A DNA stretch of 64,000 nt from Bog-756 sp963829235 (GTDB taxonomy: Bacteria > Actinomycetota > Acidimicrobiia > Acidimicrobiales > RAAP-2). This document shows positions 9,188-18,120 of the stretch, piece after piece (positions within the stretch are counted from its first letter, which is position 1; each line of letters starts with the position of its first letter). The translations under genes were made by a program, and so were the position numbers. The stretch lies in assembly GCA_963829235.1 (NCBI GenBank), contig CAWHIF010000003.1, positions 248,001-312,000 of the forward strand. The letters are read 5' to 3'. Below the pieces are notes generated by a model. It was not told the origin of the DNA, made no database searches, and saw only the letters and a program-made list of their open reading frames with translations.

Positions 9188-10447
9188 TCACATGGCCCGG
9201 CGGGCTGCGTCGATGCAGGCCTGCATCAGCACGAAGCTCCTGGTGTCGCCCGTCGTCCCGATCTCCATCTTGTTCATGACGTAGCCCATGCCGAGCTCGA
9301 TGTCCGGATCCGCCCAACCCGCCGACCCGCCCATTCCGAAGTGGCCGAACGAGCGGGGACCTCCGAGTCCTGCCGCGCCCACCACCCCGCGGTTGAGCAT
9401 GAAGCCCAGGCCCCATTGCAGGTCGAGCCCGAGGAGCACGATGTCCGGTCCCTCGGTCCGCTGACGCAGCGATGCATCCAGCTGCTCTGAGGTCAGGATA
9501 CGGAACCTCTGACCGGAGGGACCGGCCACGTCCCCGACGCACGCCCCGTAGAGACGGGCCAGGGACCGGGCGTCGCAGATCCCGTTGGCCGCCGGTATCT
9601 CGGCTGCATGAAGACGTGGATCGTCCCACACGCTCGGATCCGAGAACGCCCCGCCCGGTGCCGACAGCGCCTTGAAGAGGGGGCCGTCCGGGGCCAGATA
9701 GCTGGCGGCCTGATCAGCCAGAGCGGCAAGACCCCCGTCGGCCGCCGGCCCCCCGCCGGGGTCGAGACCCGCCAGGGGACCACCGGATTCCAACGACTCG
9801 AGGAACGAGATCAGCCGGGCGACGCGGTGCTCCTCGGAGCCGGGCAGACCGACGTAGAACTCGGCCCCCAGGGGACCGGCGATCTCCTCGCGCAGGTAGG
9901 TCCCGAGGCTCCGACCACCGACCCGACGCACCACCTCGCCGACCAACCAGCCGTACGTGGTGGCGTGGTAGCCGTGGGCGCTACCCGGCGGCCACGAGGG
10001 TGCCTGGTGTTCGAGCGCCTCGATGACGGGGTCCCAGGCCAACGCCTGTTCGAACGACATCGAGCCATCGGTCCAGGCCAGACCGGCCCGGTGGGACAGC
10101 AGGTCGGCCACGGTCACCTGCTCCTTGCCCGCCTGCGCAAATTCCGGCCAGTAGGTCACCACCGGTGCGTCCACGTCGATGGCGCCCTGTTGCGCCAGCC
10201 TGTTCGCGCACATGGCCGTGATGCCCTTGGTCGTCGAGTAGACCAGCACCAGCGTGTCCTCGTCCCAGGGCCTGCCCGTCCTCGTGTCGGCGATGCCACC
10301 CCAGAGGTCGACCACCGGCTCACCCCGGTGGTACGCGCCGAACGCCGCCCCGACCTCCGACCCCCGATCGAAGTTGCCCTGGAAGGCCTCGCGCACCGCT
10401 TCGAAGCCCGGTGCCGTCCATCCCCTGACGATCGTCTCCATGCTCAT
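9188..10447 (-). CDS. Beta-lactamase-fold serine hydrolase / esterase
   Basis: Protein of 419 residues of the class C beta-lactamase/EstB-like family (family VIII esterases). The nucleophile motif S-T-T-K is at residues 71-74, and the second motif is in YHATTYGWLVGEVVRR. GHFGMGGSAGWADP near the C-terminus takes the place of the KTG motif, as in esterases. There is no signal peptide, which argues for a cytoplasmic ester or amide hydrolase and not a drug-resistance beta-lactamase. The ATG at 10447 follows GGGGAG. The gene converges with the glycosidase and is divergent from the exporter region. Confidence 0.87.
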   Translation of the reverse strand: MSMETIVRGWTAPGFEAVREAFQGNFDRGSEVGAAFGAYHRGEPVVDLWGGIADTRTGRPWDEDTLVLVYSTTKGITAMCANRLAQQGAIDVDAPVVTYWPEFAQAGKEQVTVADLLSHRAGLAWTDGSMSFEQALAWDPVIEALEHQAPSWPPGSAHGYHATTYGWLVGEVVRRVGGRSLGTYLREEIAGPLGAEFYVGLPGSEEHRVARLISFLESLESGGPLAGLDPGGGPAADGGLAALADQAASYLAPDGPLFKALSAPGGAFSDPSVWDDPRLHAAEIPAANGICDARSLARLYGACVGDVAGPSGQRFRILTSEQLDASLRQRTEGPDIVLLGLDLQWGLGFMLNRGVVGAAGLGGPRSFGHFGMGGSAGWADPDIELGMGYVMNKMEIGTTGDTRSFVLMQACIDAARRAM

Positions 10448-10652
10448 CTCCCCGTTCCCAGTTCACGATAGTGCCGGTCCGGATTCGCCGAACGGAGCTC
10501 CGGACCGTCCCGTCGATGCTCATGGCTGACGCCACAGAATGTTCATTGAGGGTTCAGTATCCGGTGACACACCGGTCAAGGTCGTGGTGTTCAATCAGGA
10601 GTGGTCCGATGCATTCCTTCCCTGTGCAGCTGTCGGCGGACCGCTGGGTCGT

Positions 10653-10694
10653 AGCGCGCCCACGCCGGACCATCCACTCCGGCGTGGGCGCGCT
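10653..10694. other. Perfect 17-bp GC-rich hairpin
   Basis: The arm at 10653-10669 (AGCGCGCCCACGCCGGA) is matched by its exact reverse complement at 10678-10694 around an eight-base loop. The rightward flank is C/T-rich without a T-run. It lies in the long non-coding stretch 10448-10837 between divergent genes. Terminator, attenuator or protein site are all possible. Apart from a smaller CCGGTG-ACA-CACCGG hairpin near 10560, I see nothing else in this stretch. Confidence 0.5.
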
Positions 10695-10837
10695 CCCCTA
10701 CTCCTCCCATCCACTCCTCCTCGACGACGCTCCTCCACCCACGATGCCCCCATCGTCGCCGCCCGACCCGGCGTACGCCCCGCCCGGGGCCTGCACCGCC
10801 CGACCCGCCGCACACCCCGCCCGGCGCGTTTCTTAAC

Positions 10838-10857
10838 TATGACGTTAACGTTATACT
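10838..10857 (+). promoter_or_regulatory. Palindromic operator over the -10 region of the exporter operon
   Basis: TATGACGTTAACGTTATA at 10838-10855 is an 18-base palindrome with one mismatched pair around a perfect ACGTTAACGT core, inside a local A/T-rich patch. A -10-like TATACT follows at 10852-10857. The start of transcription would be near 10864, which favours the GTG at 10917 over the in-frame ATG at 10839 as start of the exporter gene. The MerR regulator encoded in the same operon is the natural candidate to bind here (inference). Confidence 0.5.
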
Positions 10858-10916
10858 ATGGCCATGGACACCGGCAGGAGGCCCGCCGTGGGCCGCTCGG
10901 GAATCGGCACCGCGAC

Positions 10917-12716
10917 GTGAAGCTCACGCTGGCGTCGCCGCGACAGCCCGCCAGTCCCACCGCGCTCCCCACGGCGGAGTCCGGCTACAAGTGGATCGCC
11001 CTGGCGACCGTGACGCTCGGCACCCTCATGGTGTTCATCAATCAGTCCATCGTGCTGATCTCCCTCCCCGACATCTTCCGGGGGATCGATCTCAACCCAC
11101 TCGCCCCCGGCAACACCGGGTACATGCTGTGGATGCTGATGGGCTTCATGGTCGTCCTGGCCGTGCTCGTCGTCTCCCTGGGCCGCGTCGGCGACATGTT
11201 CGGGCGCGTGCGCATCTTCAACCTCGGCTTCGCCGTGTTCACCTTGTTCTCGGTCCTGCTTTCGGTCACGTGGATGACCGGGCCCACGGCGGCACTCTGG
11301 CTCATCGGCATGCGGGTGGGTCAAGGAGTGGGAGGAGCCATGCTCTTCGCCAACTCCTCGGCCATCGTCACCGACGCGTTCCCAGCCGACCAGCGCGGGC
11401 TCGGGCTCGGTATCAACAATGTGGCCGCCATCGCCGGCTCGTTCATCGGTCTCATACTCGGTGGACTCCTGGCCCCGGTGGAGTGGCACCTCGTCTTCTT
11501 GCTGTCGGTTCCCTTCGGTCTGTTCGGGACCGTCTTCGCCTACGTGAAGCTTCGGGACCGCGGGGTCCGCACCCCGGCGAAGATCGACTGGGCCGGCAAC
11601 CTCACGTTCGCGGCCGGTCTCATCCTGATCCTGGTGGGCATCACCTACGGCCTGCTCCCCTACGGCCATCACACCATGGGGTGGACGAGTCCCGTCGTCA
11701 TGAGCGAGATCATCGGCGGCATCATCATCCTGGCCATCTTCGGAGTCATCGAGACCAGAGTGGCCCATCCCATGTTCCGCCTCTCCCTGTTTCGGATCCG
11801 GGCCTTCTCAGCCGGAAACGTGGCCAGCTTCATGGCCTCACTCAGTCGGGGCGGCCTGATGTTCATGCTGATCATCTGGTTGCAGGGGATCTGGCTCCCC
11901 CTCCACGGCTACAGCTTCTCCCAGACTCCGCTGTGGGCCGGCATCTACATGATCCCGCTGACCGTCGGATTCCTGCTGGCCGGACCCATCAGCGGCGTGT
12001 TGGCCGACCGGCACGGGGCACGGCCCTTCGCCACCGGCGGCCTGCTCCTCGTGGCCCTGACCTTCATCCTGCTCCTGAGGCTGCCGGTCGACTTCTCGTA
12101 CTGGGGCTTCGCCGCGCTCATCTTCTTCAATTCGATCGGCATGGGCATGTTCATCGCGCCGAACCAGACCGGCATCATGAACAGCCTCCCGGCCGATCAG
12201 CGCGGGGCGGGCGCGGGGATGGCCGGCACATTCAACTCGTCGGCCCAGGTCCTGTCCATCGGCATCTTCTTCACGCTGATGATCCTCGGATTGGCTGCGA
12301 CACTGCCATCCTCGCTCTACCACGGACTCATCGTCCAGGGCGTGGCCCCGGCCACCGCGATCCGGGTGTCCCACCTGCCCCCTGTCGGGAGTCTGTTCGC
12401 GGCGTTCCTCGGGTACAACCCGATGCAGACCCTGCTCGGACCCGCCGCGCTCTCACACCTTCCCCCGGCCACCGCGCACTACCTGACCAGCCGGGCGTTC
12501 TTCCCCCACCTGATCGCAGCGCCCTTCTCCGCCGGGCTCACGGAAGCCTTCTCCTTCGCGGCCGGCGTCTGTATCCTCGGTGCCGTGGCTTCGCTCCTCC
12601 GCGGCGGGAAATACCACTACCAGGAACCAGTGGCACTGACCAAGGACGATGCCGAGTCTGTCGTGGTGTCGGCTCAAGAGGCCATCGCCGAGACCGAACC
12701 GCTGTTGGCGGAATGA
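10917..12716 (+). CDS. MFS drug exporter, DHA2 (EmrB/QacA) family
   Basis: Protein of 599 residues with about 14 hydrophobic helices, from KWIALATVTLGTLMVFIN to a final helix near FAAGVCILGAVASLL. Family marks include the first-helix motif with NQSIVLISLPDIF, the helix 2-3 loop LGRVGDMFGRVRIF (motif A) and VGQGVGGAMLFANSSAI (motif C-like). Members export cationic drugs, dyes or lipids by proton antiport across the inner membrane. I chose GTG 10917 because the probable promoter lies just upstream. The stop is one base before the MerR start, so the two are translationally coupled and the exporter is probably controlled by that regulator. Confidence 0.9.
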   Translation: MKLTLASPRQPASPTALPTAESGYKWIALATVTLGTLMVFINQSIVLISLPDIFRGIDLNPLAPGNTGYMLWMLMGFMVVLAVLVVSLGRVGDMFGRVRIFNLGFAVFTLFSVLLSVTWMTGPTAALWLIGMRVGQGVGGAMLFANSSAIVTDAFPADQRGLGLGINNVAAIAGSFIGLILGGLLAPVEWHLVFLLSVPFGLFGTVFAYVKLRDRGVRTPAKIDWAGNLTFAAGLILILVGITYGLLPYGHHTMGWTSPVVMSEIIGGIIILAIFGVIETRVAHPMFRLSLFRIRAFSAGNVASFMASLSRGGLMFMLIIWLQGIWLPLHGYSFSQTPLWAGIYMIPLTVGFLLAGPISGVLADRHGARPFATGGLLLVALTFILLLRLPVDFSYWGFAALIFFNSIGMGMFIAPNQTGIMNSLPADQRGAGAGMAGTFNSSAQVLSIGIFFTLMILGLAATLPSSLYHGLIVQGVAPATAIRVSHLPPVGSLFAAFLGYNPMQTLLGPAALSHLPPATAHYLTSRAFFPHLIAAPFSAGLTEAFSFAAGVCILGAVASLLRGGKYHYQEPVALTKDDAESVVVSAQEAIAETEPLLAE

Positions 12717-12717
12717 C

Positions 12718-13257
12718 ATGAAGGCACCGACCACCGGCGGCAGCCCGCCACCGGCGACCGTCATTCCCGCCGCCGCGACGGGGCCCATCGGTGTCGCCGA
12801 CATGGCCAAAGGGGCCGACTGCGGGATCTCGATCAGCGACGCGGCCGCCGCGGCCGGGGTTTCGCCCCGCACACTGCGGTACTACGAGGAGCTCGGACTG
12901 CTCAGTCCCTCCCTCCACACCCGTGGGGGCCAGCGGCGCTACACCGAAGACGACCTCACCCAGCTCGGCCGAATCCTCGAATTGCGTGAAGTGCTGGGGA
13001 TGAACCTCGACGAGATCAGGGAGTTCCTGTCCTTCGAGACCAGGCTCGACCAGCTGCGGACCACCTATCGGGCCACCAAGACGTCGACGACCGACGAGGC
13101 CCGCGCCGAGCAGAAGGCCACACTGCTCGAGGCTCTCGAACTGAACGAGTCGCTGGCCGAACAGCTGAACGCCAAGCTGGCCAGGATGGACAGCTTCCGG
13201 GCCAAGGTCGCAGCTGACGCCAAACGCTGTCGCGAGCTGCTGGCCCAATTGGAGTGA
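12718..13257 (+). CDS. MerR family transcriptional regulator
   Basis: Protein of 179 residues. After a Pro/Ala-rich leader of about 38 residues comes the winged-helix domain: ISISDAAAAAGVSPRTLRYYEELGLL, then RRYTEDDLTQLGRILELREVLGMNLDEI. The C-terminal half is a coiled-coil dimerization helix (LDQLRTTYRATK to LAQLE) without a Cys cluster, so metal sensing is unlikely and a drug-like effector is more plausible. It starts one base after the exporter stop. MerR proteins usually act at promoters with long spacers; the palindrome at 10838-10855 is the likely site. Confidence 0.88.
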   Translation: MKAPTTGGSPPPATVIPAAATGPIGVADMAKGADCGISISDAAAAAGVSPRTLRYYEELGLLSPSLHTRGGQRRYTEDDLTQLGRILELREVLGMNLDEIREFLSFETRLDQLRTTYRATKTSTTDEARAEQKATLLEALELNESLAEQLNAKLARMDSFRAKVAADAKRCRELLAQLE

Positions 13258-13372
13258 GGCCCCGGTCCTTGGACACAAAGGCGTCCGCCTTATAGGTTCG
13301 TAGTCGGGCCTTCATCGGCTCGCAGACCGTGTGATACATCCGACTGGTGCCACCGACCGAGAGGGGTCCCGC

Positions 13373-13960
13373 ATGCCAAGGATTCAACCGATCCCGATGG
13401 AGGAGCTCGCAGAAGAGCCGAGACGGATCATCGAAGAAGGGGTGGCGGACGGGACCTACGCAACCCCGATCCCGCTCCAGATCTTCGCGTACAAGACATC
13501 GCAGATCCTGATGACCAACGCGGCGCGGGGCGCATGGGGTCAGAAGAGCCTCCTCGGAGGCCGCATCCTCGAACTCATCCGGATACGGAGTGCGCAGTTG
13601 GGCGAGTGCCAACCATGCATGCAGTCCCGCAAGCACGATTCGATCACGGACGAGGACGTCGCCTGTCTCATCGCCCCCGGCGGCTCACAGCTGACGGAGC
13701 AGGAACGGCTGGCTGTGCAGTTCCTCGACCTCCTCTCGGCCGACCATCACGCGATCGACGACGGTGTCTACCGTGAGCTCGGTGAGGTGTTCACTGCGGC
13801 CCAGATCATCGAGCTCGGGTTCACCTGCGCCAACGCCATGGGTCTCCACCGCTTCATCCACACGCTCGATGTGTTCGGAGACAGCCCACCGGTGATTGCC
13901 TACAGTGCCGATCAGGTCGACAGCGCGTTGGCCGACGTTCCCGAGCAGGCCCCTGCATGA
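13373..13960 (+). CDS. Carboxymuconolactone decarboxylase / AhpD-like protein
   Basis: Protein of 195 residues. The ATG at 13373 follows GAGAGGGG. The CMD-family active-site pattern is seen in GECQPCMQSRKHD: Glu, Cys-x-x-Cys and a His further on. This is the AhpD peroxidatic/thioredoxin-like arrangement, so a redox or peroxide-defence role is more likely than lactone decarboxylation. LTEQERLAVQFLDLLS and IIELGFTCANAMGLHRF fit the all-helical fold. Its stop overlaps the next gene by four bases (ATGA), so the two form an operon. Confidence 0.82.
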   Translation: MPRIQPIPMEELAEEPRRIIEEGVADGTYATPIPLQIFAYKTSQILMTNAARGAWGQKSLLGGRILELIRIRSAQLGECQPCMQSRKHDSITDEDVACLIAPGGSQLTEQERLAVQFLDLLSADHHAIDDGVYRELGEVFTAAQIIELGFTCANAMGLHRFIHTLDVFGDSPPVIAYSADQVDSALADVPEQAPA

Positions 13961-14949
13961 GCCGGACAGTGTTCGTCACCGGCGCCACCGGGCTGGCGGG
14001 GGCGAACGTGTGCAAGCTGCTGATCGAGCGAGGCGACGGGGTCCGGGCCCTCGCCCGTGCCGGTGCCGACGCCGATCCACTCGCGGCTCTGGGGGTCGAA
14101 GTGGTCCGTGGCGACATCACCGACGCCGACGATGTCCTCCGCGGCGCCCGGGGCAGCGATGCTGCCATCCACTGCGCCGCGCTCCTCGGAGGCGCGAGCC
14201 AGAACCTTCCCGATTTCCAGGCCGTGAACGTGGAAGGGACCAAGCACGTCCTCGACGCGGCCGAATCCCTCGGCATGGGCCGGGTCGTCGCCGTCAGCAC
14301 CGGTACGTTCTTCGACACCACCGGAGGCCTCGAGCGTGAGGATGCGCCGGTATCGAGCACGCCGAGCTCGGACCCGTACACGCTGACCAAGATGGCGGCA
14401 TTCCAGGACGCGATGGCCCGCGCCGCCGCCGGTCAGGACGTCGTCACCACCCATCCCGGCGCCATCTTCGGCCCCTCCCCGGTGGCCAGCAACGCGCTCG
14501 GGATCACCAGCTTCAACAGGGTGCTCCTCTCCGCGCTCCGCCAGCGCATCTCACAGTATCTGCGGTTCCCTGTGAGCTGGGTCTTCGCCGAGGACGTGGC
14601 ACGGGGCTGCATCCTTGCTCTCGACCGAGGTATCGCCGGTGAACGGTACATGCTCGATGGCCGGCCCGAGGATGTGGTCAGCATCGCCCAGGCATGCAGT
14701 CGTATCTGCGAGCTGGCCGGCCTCGATCACCGGGTGAACGATGTGGAGCCGTCCGACGATCCCGAGCTGGCCCGGGTGTTCGGGCCGACGCTGGTGGCCA
14801 TCGCGGCCAAGGCGGATTCCGAGCGACCGGCGCGGACCGATCTGGCCGAGTCGAAGACCTACAAGCGGCTCGGCTACGACCCCATCAGCCTCGACGAGGG
14901 CCTCCGCACCACCACGGCGTGGTTCCGCCAACTGGGCAAGATCGGCTGA
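13957..14949 (+). CDS. NAD(P)-dependent epimerase/reductase (extended SDR)
   Basis: Protein of 330 residues of the dihydroflavonol-reductase-like extended SDRs. The nucleotide loop is VTGATGLAG (residues 7-15), the acidic site GDITDAD follows strand 3, and the catalytic YTLTK lies near residue 141. THPGAIFGPSP and YMLDGRPEDV are typical substrate-domain phrases. It probably oxidizes or reduces a sugar- or alcohol-linked substrate; the actual one is unknown. Its ATGA overlap with the AhpD-like gene suggests coordinated expression. The last codons coincide with the first copy of a tandem repeat. Confidence 0.85.
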   Translation: MSRTVFVTGATGLAGANVCKLLIERGDGVRALARAGADADPLAALGVEVVRGDITDADDVLRGARGSDAAIHCAALLGGASQNLPDFQAVNVEGTKHVLDAAESLGMGRVVAVSTGTFFDTTGGLEREDAPVSSTPSSDPYTLTKMAAFQDAMARAAAGQDVVTTHPGAIFGPSPVASNALGITSFNRVLLSALRQRISQYLRFPVSWVFAEDVARGCILALDRGIAGERYMLDGRPEDVVSIAQACSRICELAGLDHRVNDVEPSDDPELARVFGPTLVAIAAKADSERPARTDLAESKTYKRLGYDPISLDEGLRTTTAWFRQLGKIG

Positions 14950-15008
14950 TTCGGGCCGGGCGGGCTGATTCGGGCCGGGCCGGCTGATTCGGGCCGGGCC
15001 GGCTGATC
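14944..15008. repeat. 19-bp tandem repeat, three full copies and part of a fourth
   Basis: Units beginning GGCTGATTCGGGCCGGGC start at 14944, 14963, 14982 and 15001, a period of exactly 19 bases. The first copy overlaps the stop codon of the epimerase gene. A further G/C-rich inverted stretch (CGGGCGGCCCGGGCGGCCC) follows near 15012. Confidence 0.9.
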
Positions 15009-15085
15009 GGCCGGGCGGCCCGGGCGGCCCACACCGGCCGGGTCCTCCCGGATTGCCGGGCCGAGTGGGCGGGTAGGTTACGGTC

Positions 15086-16057
15086 ATGAAGCAACGGCAC
15101 CTGGGACCTCTGTCCGTTTCCGCACTCGGGCTCGGCTGCATGGGGATGTCCGAGTTCTACGGCACCGCCGACGAAGCGGAGTCCATCGCCACCATTCACC
15201 GCGCCATCGAGCTCGGCTGCACCTTCTTGGACACCGCCGACATGTACGGCCCGTTCACCAACGAGCGACTGGTCGGGAGAGCGATCGCGGGGCGCCGGGA
15301 CGAGGTGGTGCTGGCCACGAAATTCGGGAACGAGCGCAGGGAGGACGGCTCGTGGGTCGGTATCAACGGCCGGCCCGAGTATGTCGTCGCCGCCTGCGAC
15401 GGGTCGCTCGACCGGCTCGGTGTCGACCACATCGATCTCTACTACCAGCACCGGGTGGACGACACGGTGCCCATCGAGGAGACGGTGGGGGCAATGGCCT
15501 CCCTGGTCGCGGCGGGCAAGGTGCGGCACCTGGGGCTGTCCGAGGCCTCCGTTGCCACCATCCGGCGGGCCCACGCCGTCCATCCGATCGCGGCGCTCCA
15601 GACCGAGTACAGCCTCTTCACCCGCGACGTCGAGGCGGAGCTGCTCCCCGCCGTCCGGGAGCTGGGGATCGGCTTCGTGGCCTACAGCCCGCTCGGCCGC
15701 GGCCTGCTCACCGGCGCGTACAGGCGCGTCTCGGACCTGCCAGAAGGGGATACCAGGTCGGTGCGGTTCCCCCGCTTCGCAGAAGGAAACTTCGATCACA
15801 ATCTCGAGCTGGTGGCCAACGTCGAGGAAATGGCGGCGTCCAAGGGCTGCACACCGGGGCAGTTGGCCCTGGCCTGGGTCCTCGGACAGGGTGACGATGT
15901 CGTGCCCATCCCCGGGACCAAGCGCCGTACGTACCTCGAGGAGAACATCGCCGCGGTCGACGTCGGGCTGAGTGCCGATGAGATGGCCTGGCTGGAGGAG
16001 CACGTGGGAGAACCGGCGGGCGACCGCTACGCGGACATGGGATCGGTGAACCGCTAG
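15086..16057 (+). CDS. Aldo/keto reductase
   Basis: Protein of 323 residues, a (beta/alpha)8 NADPH-dependent oxidoreductase of the AKR13-like type. LGLGCMGMSEFYG is the N-terminal signature; the catalytic tetrad appears as Asp in FLDTADMYG, Tyr in the same motif, Lys in VVLATKFG, and His in LYYQHRVD. VVPIPGTKRRTYLEENI near the C-terminus binds NADPH. It probably reduces aldehydes or ketones in the cytoplasm, with no clear physiological substrate. The 19-bp tandem repeats lie in the gap upstream. Confidence 0.9.
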   Translation: MKQRHLGPLSVSALGLGCMGMSEFYGTADEAESIATIHRAIELGCTFLDTADMYGPFTNERLVGRAIAGRRDEVVLATKFGNERREDGSWVGINGRPEYVVAACDGSLDRLGVDHIDLYYQHRVDDTVPIEETVGAMASLVAAGKVRHLGLSEASVATIRRAHAVHPIAALQTEYSLFTRDVEAELLPAVRELGIGFVAYSPLGRGLLTGAYRRVSDLPEGDTRSVRFPRFAEGNFDHNLELVANVEEMAASKGCTPGQLALAWVLGQGDDVVPIPGTKRRTYLEENIAAVDVGLSADEMAWLEEHVGEPAGDRYADMGSVNR

Positions 16058-16123
16058 CTCGGCCGGCCCGAGGGCGGTGCGGGGCCCGGTGCCGGTCGGC
16101 CGTCCACCTGCCAGACTGAGGCC

Positions 16124-17009
16124 ATGGAAGTCCATCTGGTGGACGGCACGTACGAGCTCTTCCGGCACTTCTTCGGACAACCTCCTCGTGCCTCGGACGA
16201 CGGCGAGGAAATCGGTGCGGCACGTGGGGTCATCCTCTCGATCGTCGGCATGCTGGCCGACGGTGCCACCCACGTGGGCGTGGCCACCGACCACGTCATC
16301 GAGTCGTTCCGCAACGAATTGTGGCCCGGCTACAAGACCGGGGAGGGCATCGCCCCCGAGCTGCGATCCCAGTTCGAGCCGCTCGAGCGGGCGTTGGATG
16401 CGCTGGGGGTCACCGTGTGGCCGATGGTCGAGCTCGAGGCAGACGACGCGCTGGCTTCGGCCGCGGCCGTGGCCGCAGAGGATCCGACGGTGGACCGGGT
16501 GTTCATCTGTACCCCTGACAAGGACCTGGCCCAGTGCGTCGTGGGCGAGCGGGTCGTCCAACTCGACCGCCGCAGTGGCAAGGTGAGCGACGAGGCCGGT
16601 GTCTGGGCCAAGTTCGGGGTGGCGCCCGGGTCGATCCCCGACTGGCTGGCGCTGGTCGGTGACACCGCCGACGGGTTCCCCGGGTTGGCCGGCTGGGGCA
16701 AACGGTCGGCCTCGGTCGTACTGGCCCACTACGGGAGCTTCGATGACGTACCCGACCGGGTCGCGCGAGTGGGATCCGGAGGTCCGGGGCGCGGTGCGGG
16801 GAGCGGCCAAGCTGGCCGAACGGCTCGCCAAAGAACGCGACCAGGCCGAGCTGTTCAGAGTCCTGGCCACGCTCCGGGTGGACAGATCGCTGCTCAGTAC
16901 CGTGGCGTCGCTGCAGTGGCGAGGGCCGAAGGAGACGTTCGAAGATGTGTGCCGGGAGTTCCGCGACCCCGGACTGGCCGAGCGGGCGGCGGCGATACCG
17001 GTCCGCTGA
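16124..17009 (+). CDS. 5'-3' exonuclease / flap endonuclease family (53EXO), one frameshift
   Basis: About 295 residues with the PIN-like 5'-3' exonuclease domain of DNA polymerase I and bacterial FEN proteins. MEVHLVDGTYELFRHFF gives the first metal-site Asp; LEADDALASAA and CTPDKDLAQCV give the acidic metal cluster; LVGDTADGFPGLAGWGKRSA is the helix-hairpin-helix-type element that grips DNA. There is no polymerase domain, so it is a free-standing enzyme. The frame moves by one base near 16762-16768 (GTCGCGCGAG) and then reads EWDPEVRGAVRGAAKLAERL to the stop at 17009. It converges with the ligase gene (stop 17017), placing it beside the repair operon. Confidence 0.8.
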
Positions 17010-17016
17010 CGCGGCG

Positions 17017-18079
17017 TCACCCCTTGGTGCCGAAGACCTCGTCGAGCTCGGTGGGAACGGGGGTGTCGAGCTGCGAGTAGGTACACGACCCGGGAGCACG
17101 GTCCGGTCGCCACCGGACGAACGAGGTGGCGTGACGGAAGCGGTCACCCTGGAGATGGTCGTAGGCCACCTCGGCCACCAGCTCCGGGCGCACCGGCTCC
17201 CAACTGAGGTCCTTGCCACCGCTCCACCGGCTCGGCGCGCCCGGAACCCGACCGGCGGTGTCGACCTCGTGGAGCCAGGGATGATCCTTCGGGGCTACCT
17301 CCCGATAGGGCTCGAGCGTCCCGACGAATTCGGTGCGACGGACGGCGCTGAAACCGGAGGCCACCCCGACGTGCTGGAGTGCGCCGGCGTCGTCGAAGAG
17401 CCCGAGGAGGAACGAGCCCGACGACACCACCCTCCTTGTGCCATCGGAACCCCCCGACCACGCAGTCGGCAGTCCGCTCGTGCTTCACCTTCAACATCAC
17501 CCGCTTGCCGGGTTGATACTGCAAGTCGCCCGCCTTGACGACGACCCCGTCCAGCCCGGCTCCCTCGAACCGGGAGAACCAGTCCCGCGCTCGGTCAGGT
17601 CGGGTCGTCACGGGCGTGAGGTGGATGGGTGGTCTGGCCTTCCCGAGCGCCTTCTCGAGGGCGCCCCGCCGGACGGCATAGGGCTCCGACCGGAGGTCCG
17701 AATCGTCGAGCGCCAGGAGATCGAAGGCCACGAACGAAGACGGCATCTCCTGGGCGAGGAGCTTGACCCGTGAGGCCGCCGGATGGATCCTCTGGGACAG
17801 GGCATCGAAGTCGAGACCGGCCGGTCCGGCGATGACAATCTCTCCGTCGAGCACGCAGCGGTCCGGCACATTGCCCAGTAGGGACTCGATCAGCTCCGGG
17901 AAGTATCGGTTGAGTGGCTTTTCATTGCGGCTGCCCAGGACGACGGAGTCACCGTCACGGAACACGATGCAACGGAAGCCGTCCCACTTCGGCTCATAGA
18001 AGAGGCCCTCGTCCTCGGGGAGGCTCCGGGTCAGCTTGGCCAGCATCGGCGAGACCGGGGGCACGACGGGGAGCGGCAC
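17017..18079 (-). CDS. ATP-dependent DNA ligase (LigC-like), one frameshift
   Basis: About 353 residues, the size of the small mycobacterial-type ligases. The AMP-accepting Lys is in motif I, EPKWDGFR. Further ligase motifs are LDGEIVI (III), GLDGVVVK (IV) and MLKVKHERTADCVVGG (V). An OB-fold with RFRHATSFVRWRPD ends the protein. The reading starts at GTG 18079; an internal ATG (MLAKLTRS) would be 13 codons later. The frame shifts by one base near 17420-17432. It is the last gene of a leftward set with the PHP protein and the LigD-type polymerase, which suggests joint repair of breaks or gaps. Confidence 0.82.
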
Positions 18080-18120
18080 CGGCCCATCGTAACCAGGCGG
18101 CCCAGGGGCGCGCCGGAGGC

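Noticed and set aside
9188..10447. Beta-lactamase resistance gene
   Set aside because: No signal peptide, and the YxN and KTG motifs are of the esterase type.
10471..10836. 121-codon open frame on the + strand between the esterase and the exporter
   Set aside because: Pro/Arg-rich, contains the 17-bp hairpin, and has no ribosome-binding site.
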